Part shown: positions 58,769-64,000 of the stretch, in pieces
Numbering within the stretch: position 1 is the first letter of the stretch
Layout of the letters: each line of letters opens with the position of its first letter
Assembly: GCA_033725935.1 (NCBI GenBank)
Contig: MU867064.1
Span: 186,001-250,000, forward strand
Length of the DNA stretch: 64,000 nucleotides
Reading direction: 5' to 3'
Origin: Cladorrhinum sp. PSN259
Lineage: Eukaryota > Ascomycota > Sordariomycetes > Sordariales > Podosporaceae
Translations under genes and position numbers: made by a program
Notes under the pieces: model-generated
Databases searched by the model: none
The model's input: only the letters and a program-made list of their open reading frames with translations
Told to the model about the DNA's origin: nothing

Positions 58769-60821
58769 TTTGGCGGATGATAGTGATTGAATGGGTGAAA
58801 ACGAAGATGGAGAGAGATTAGAGTTTGCGGCTGGCTGTATAAGGCTGGGAAAGGATTGTGCCAAAAGAGAAAGATCAAAACAGCACAGCTGTGTTAAGAA
58901 ATGAAATGAACAGAGACTTGAAAACAAAAAAATGGAACTTGAGGTCACTGCTGAAGAAAGAAAAAGAGAATCTAGATATTCTGCGGGATGATCAATCGAT
59001 CTTATAGTATTGTGACCATTGCCAATTCCGCCGACTTCACCGAGTTGAGGTCTCATCCGAATAATGTACAAGGTCCCTTGTCTCAGCGAACCCATACTGA
59101 ACGACTTTCAACGCCAGCCTAGGAAACAAAACCGCGGCAAGGGGTAGGATGGAGTTGACAGATTGAGGGTCTCGGGGAGTTCCAGAGATCCAATGGAGGA
59201 TCTGATGATCCATGTGGAACCACAGCTACCACAACCATACCCGATGAGAGCACAATCCCGGGGTTTTCCATGATCAAATCGGAAATACTATGGTAACAGT
59301 TAGCCAAGCGCTGTTTGGATGTTGTCGCATCTAGTGGTGCTCTTGGACCCATGTTGCTTCATACCCTTGTTCCTTCTCCTTACTCCTGCCCTTGCTGGGA
59401 GACGTATTTGACACTCCTCAAGACGCATCATCTCCAGTTGATGAGGGTAATGAAATGGGATGGGATGGGATGGGATGGGGTGAATACGAATACAGGGGCT
59501 GAATCTCCGCAAGAGGTTGTATAGTCCACTTTGTTGAATCGAGCTTGCCGTCATGGACTCTTGTTCCGACGGATACTGGCGTCTTCGGTGCAAGGAGTGA
59601 CGACTGTCAATCCCTTTGAGAGCACTCGGCTAGAGTTGCATCACCTGTTCAAGTAAATATAGCCACAGGACGATCTGTTTCGTTCCTATTCACCATGATC
59701 GCGAGAGCATACCCGGTACTGGATGGCGATCATATCTTGGTCGCCTTGGTGTTTTCATGACTAAGGCACTGTGGTGGGAGCTTGGAGCAACCGCTCAGTT
59801 GAGAATGCCTGTCAAATGCGACAAGCTTGAAACCTTGGTGTCGGGAAGGGTGAAGTCCCCACAAACATGCTTGGCGTGGTGCAACGGTTCCCTTGGCACC
59901 GGTCGTCCATCTGCACTGCGCTCCCAAGGTCCATCTCAATTCCCGTCGCGATCACTCAAAACACCAACAAACTCTTCAAGCTGTTCATGTCCTGCCATGT
60001 CACGACCACGACCAGCTGAAGCTAACACTGTAAATCCATCTGGCCACAAGCAAGGTGGCTCGAGGGTGTTGTGGAATGGGGTAGTGCTGATGAACCTGGG
60101 AACATCTAGAGGAACACGGGCGACCAATAGGGCAAACACTCAGACAAATCGTTAAGCACTGTTAGTGAGACTCATTTTGGCCAGCCAAACCCAGTAATCT
60201 CTGGCCAGTAACCATCCCTCCTAAAAGCAGCGCTCACTGAAACAACAACAAGCGCAACGCAACCTGGAAATGTGGTTGGAGTGCCTCAAAAGTCTTGCAG
60301 CTTCCAGAAGTGATTGTTATCCGAGCACGCAGAGCCATTGGGATTGTGACAGTGTCGAATGTGATATCGACACCGTGATATCGGCACCTATCGGCGCAAG
60401 CCCACCGGTGCCCGTCACATCCACGGGCCACACAGCCCGCTTTCTCTACCTGCGCTGTGGTGGCGGAGCCAACCACGGACCTCACCAGACAGCTTCAACT
60501 GGTTGGAGGTCAGGCAGATGTGCATATTCTGCTCAACGGCCAGAGGCTCTGCTGCAGACTGAAGGCAACAATGCTGACCGACAACGCACCGACATATCCC
60601 ATATGTTTCTTGCTGATGATTGGCTGCCACATAATCCGAGTCTCTGACTTGCGTCCGACACCCCGCAGATAACTGTCGGTTGCCTTGGTAAGGCTGGTTA
60701 CACACATCACTCGCGACTGTCTATATAATGTCCACTGAAAGGGAGAGGGGAGGTCTCGAGATGAGCACCTTTTCCTGCATCCAACCTCTTCTAGTATCGA
60801 CGCACCGCACCCAAGAACAAC
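58769..60821. other. Divergent promoter region, 2 kb
   Basis: Between the small secreted protein gene and the AAA+ ATPase gene. It contains a (GGGAT)n G-rich block at 59457-59480. Frames here are short and not protein-like. Confidence 0.55.
59457..59480 (+). repeat. (GGGAT)n repeat with G-quadruplex potential
   Basis: Five runs of at least three G are separated by two-base AT spacers, the last run being GGGG. This meets the usual four-run rule for an intramolecular G-quadruplex. Confidence 0.85.
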
Positions 60822-63730
60822 ATGCACGGCTACGACTCCGATACCAGCTCGACGACGAGCTATGAGGAGGTTCGACATCGTGTACCGCGATCATTTCCTC
60901 AGGGTGACTATGAGAAGCCTCAGGAAGAGGACCCCCAAAAAGAGGACCCCAAGGCAGAGCCAGTCAAGATACCCGACATTCTTTACAGAGCCGAGTATCG
61001 CTCTTCCCGCGGCAGGGTCATTGACTGTTCGTGTGCCCAATCTCTCACACTTGCTCAACTCCTTCTTCCTTGACTAACATCAACAAAAGCCTGCCAGGGC
61101 CCAAAGCCGTTGGAAAACCTACCGTGGGACAGCATCAACGACAAAGACGGTAACAAGCCGATCATCGAGATATTCACTCGTATTTCGGCAAGTCAATCAT
61201 TTGGGCGGGAAATTAGCCCAGAATATAATCCGAGAAGGGACTACAACAGCTCTGACTCTGAAGATGATGGGAACGACCATGTTACCCCCGACATGAATGA
61301 AACCCGGAAGCCCGTCAAGACCGAAATGATTGTCCATTCAAAGCATCTACAGGCAGCACTTACCGCTGTCATCGGATACTACCCAGGGTTCGACAGATTT
61401 CACGAAAAGTACAAGATCGAGGCGCCTTATCAGGTCCTTGTCCACCACCGCGAGGCTCTCGAGCACTTCAAGCTCAACCAGCCGTCTTGCCACGATGCAG
61501 AGTACGCTGCAACCACCTTGAAACACATTGATGTCCTTCTCAACTTTCTCTCTGAGACCTACTCGGAGCAACTCGCTCTGGAATCAAAGCGTTGGGATAA
61601 CCCTTCAGGCGCTACTGCCACTTTTGACCTCTTCTGGGTTCTTCTCAGGCCCGGTGAGATTGCCTACAAGGAGAGATACGGCCAAATGACGCCTTTTGTT
61701 GTTCACAGCGTTACTCGCATGGTGGGCACGGATGGTAGACAGAACGGGTACCTTGTACTCATGTTCAACATGACCTTTGGCCATTCGCGGTTGACCCGGC
61801 GCATGATCCAGACCATTGTTCCGCCGTGGACCGGTGAGCGCATCATTGATACCCTGCCCATCATTCCTGCCCGCTTCGTGCCGGGCGGAGCGAAGTCTAT
61901 AGCCGAGAAGCAGATCAAGCTGGGTCAGACTTACTGGGAGCTTGCCAAGCAGCCGGCGTACAGAGAGTACGACGGTCCGTTGCTGTTCAGGAATGGAGAC
62001 GGCGGCAACATTACTTGCCGTGTGATTGTCGACTGTGAGGGCTTCGGCCGTTTCGGAGACGGACCGCATCGGGGCAGTATTCCACCGTTTGGTCCTCCTC
62101 GTAGAGGAAGGCATGGCCTTCCCAGAGATGACCAGCTTCCTCAGGTTGAGCCAAGATGCAGTTGCCGCGAATGCTCAAAAGCTGGCGTGAAGCAGGACCC
62201 CAGTCCATGGTCTGGCTTTGACAAGGCCGATCCCAAGGATGAGTCTACGCTACCTGCTAACCGGGATCTCTTCTTCCATATCATTGGTCCTACAATCCCT
62301 GCTTTCATCTTGAGCGAGCGGCGCTGGGGCCGAGTCCTCCTCTCAGGCCTCTCTGAGGTCAAGCCCGACCAAGATGCTTTCAAGTATCTGGTCCTTGACC
62401 CCGAGATCAAGTTGACGGTCAAGGCCATGATTGGCAAGTTCGCTTCTCAGGACGGCAAGCTCACGCCCTGGCCTTCTGACTTTGTCAAGAATAAGGGCGA
62501 GGGCCGCATTTTTTTGCTCCATGGATCGCCCGGTGTCGGCAAGACCTGTACCGCAGAGTGCGCCGCCGAGCTTGCTCGTCGCCCGCTTCTGGCTCTTACG
62601 TCCGGAGACATTAGCACTAGCATGAGCGCCTCCGCCGTCGAAGGTGCGCTGAACTATTTCCTCAAGCTCGGCGAGCGGTTCGGCGCTCTGGTGCTTCTTG
62701 ACGAAGCCGATGTCTATCTCGAGCAGCGCCGCACAAGGGATTTGAGGAGGAATGGGCTGGTGTCCATCTTCCTGCGCGCACTCGAGTACTACAGGGGCGT
62801 TTTGTTCTTGACGACCAACAGGGTTGAGGCGTTTGATGACGCCTTCACTTCTCGTATTCATGTGACGCTTCACTATAAGCGCCTTGGAGACCAGGAGAGG
62901 ACCAGGATTTGGATGCACAACTTTGAGAGGCTGGGTAAGCTTGCAACCCCTTTATTATTTCACAAAACTGGCCGGCATGCTAATGTGATTTACAGAACGC
63001 GATTCCAACAACAAGGTCTTTATCCCTCAGTCCACCAAGGAATTTGCGTTCGAATCGCCGTCTATGCGTGCTTTGCGCTGGAACGGTCGTGAGATTCGGA
63101 ATGCCCTGCAGACTGCTGTCGCCCTCGCCGAGACGGAAGCACTCGAAAATGCCTTGGAGACCATCACTGTGCACGATCGGCATCTAAAGGCTGTTGTCCG
63201 CATGAGCTCTAGCTTCAAGAGCTTCCTGAGCAAGCGTAGGGCTGCAGGGGCTGCCGAGGATGGCGACGAGGATGAGGGACATGTGATCCGTAGGAAGACG
63301 GACAGACTTGTTATCGCTGAGGCTGAAGGCGACGACGCTGAGGGGTCTGAGGAAGAAGAGAGTGAGAGGTAGGTGCTTGTTCTTTTTCCTAGCTACCCCT
63401 TTCCCCATACACCTATCTGCTCTCGTCGTACCATGATTTGGTAAGATTGGGATGGCAAATTCGGATATGAGACACTCGTTTTTCCTTGGTCAGATTTATC
63501 TGTCATCTTCATTTCGATGCGTAGTTTCTGTCGCTCATTTATATTGTACTCTTTTACTATACAGAGAAGAGGATGCAAGCCATCCTGCTCCCGGCTTGAT
63601 TCGGCATAACCAAAACCACGCCCAGGACGACTACCAACACCAGCTGCGTTGCCTCGAAATGCAGAACCGGAGGAGGTTAGAGATGGCACGGAGGGAGCAA
63701 GTAGAGAACGATGGAAGGCTTAACGGATGA
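60822..63730 (+). CDS. AAA+ ATPase with DUF7025-type N-terminal region
   Basis: Exons are 60822-61026, 61090-62934, 62996-63368 and 63565-63730, giving 862 residues. A disordered acidic N-terminus leads to a conserved block (about 150-320: HHREALEHFKLN, FDLFWVLLRPGEIAYK, YLVLMFNMTFGHSRLTRRM) that matches the domain I recall as DUF7025. Then comes an AAA+ core: Walker A GSPGVGKT with Lys553, Walker B LVLLDEAD with Asp606-Glu607, and sensor 1 TTNR. A helical lid with WNGREIRNALQTAVALAE follows. The tail is acidic, then basic and Gln/Arg-rich in the last exon. Such proteins are numerous in filamentous fungi; most are uncharacterised and their substrates are unknown. Retention of the last intron would stop translation directly after ESER, removing the last exon's 54 residues. 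Confidence 0.94.
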
Positions 63731-64000
63731 ATCAGGCGTTGTCGTGTAATATCCACAGACTAGAAGACAAAAAAAAAACTTGTCAGAACCTCCGCAAGCT
63801 TGATCAGTTTTTCCCGGGGGGGGGGGGGGGGCCTTATTTGATTCGTTTTCTCAATCTTCTTATCATTCTTTCCCCGCTCACATCAACCCACGCAACTAGC
63901 TCACTAACTAGCTGCTAGGCATACGGATGCTGAGGAGCAAGCCAGACATGATGTAGAATAGACTCGTCTCACGCACAAACAGTTTACTCATTGCATGATC
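63731..64000. other. 3' UTR of the AAA+ ATPase gene, with a G16 run
   Basis: A run of A (about 63769-63778) is followed by G16 at 63816-63831. Nothing else is seen before the window ends. Confidence 0.6.
63816..63831. repeat. G16 homopolymer
   Basis: Sixteen G directly after TTCCC, about 85 bases after the AAA+ ATPase stop codon; length may be inaccurate. Confidence 0.9.

Overview
The window looks like nuclear DNA of a filamentous ascomycete, most likely a sordariomycete (Sordariales-like; this placement is an inference). The reasons are short GT-AG introns of about 50-70 bases, genes 0.3-3 kb apart on both strands without operons, and fungal families: WSC-domain oxidase, Zn2Cys6 regulator, GH47 mannosidase and a polo kinase of about 1,000 residues. 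I support 23 protein-coding loci with about 46 introns; the joins were worked out by hand from splice sites and reading phase. I see no tRNA, rRNA, transposon or secondary-metabolite cluster.

Layout. 1-3117 has no gene I can support. 3118-6516 is a secreted five-WSC copper radical oxidase, followed by AT-rich DNA. 7640-9413 is a DUF7924-type nuclear-looking protein, convergent with the Ran GTPase (10964-11960, minus). Nas2/PSMD9 (12920-13822, minus) follows, then a RhoGEF (15306-18290), an SBDS-N/Rtc3-like protein (19316-20010) and a small four-helix membrane protein (21625-22187, minus). A 3.3 kb gene-free stretch precedes a three-exon hypothetical gene (25519-26429, minus) that appears only after splicing, then an OPA3-like gene (26759-27475, minus) divergent from polo kinase (28271-31480).

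The second half begins with an MFS transporter (32334-34376, minus), divergent from a C2H2 plus Zn2Cys6 regulator (36426-39659). Next come a Ser/Gln-rich hypothetical (39953-41080, minus), an NTF2-like protein with HFDF motifs (42891-44614), an amino-acid permease (45253-47415, minus), a coiled-coil gene with an apparent frameshift (48333-49035, minus) and a GH47 mannosidase (49511-51793, minus). Atg10 (52743-53614) is tail-to-tail with the U2B''-type snRNP protein (53665-54310, minus), which is divergent from ARPC1 (54763-55975). The window ends with a hypothetical gene (56214-57410), a cysteine-free small secreted protein (58174-58768, minus) and a DUF7025-type AAA+ ATPase (60822-63730).

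Most of the region is conserved housekeeping: nuclear transport, proteasome assembly, Rho/actin signalling, mitosis, autophagy, splicing and N-glycan trimming. The lineage-specific interest lies in the WSC-oxidase fusion, the secreted cysteine-free protein, the DUF7924 protein, the poorly known small genes and several homopolymer or microsatellite tracts. I did not find a clear multi-gene novel system.
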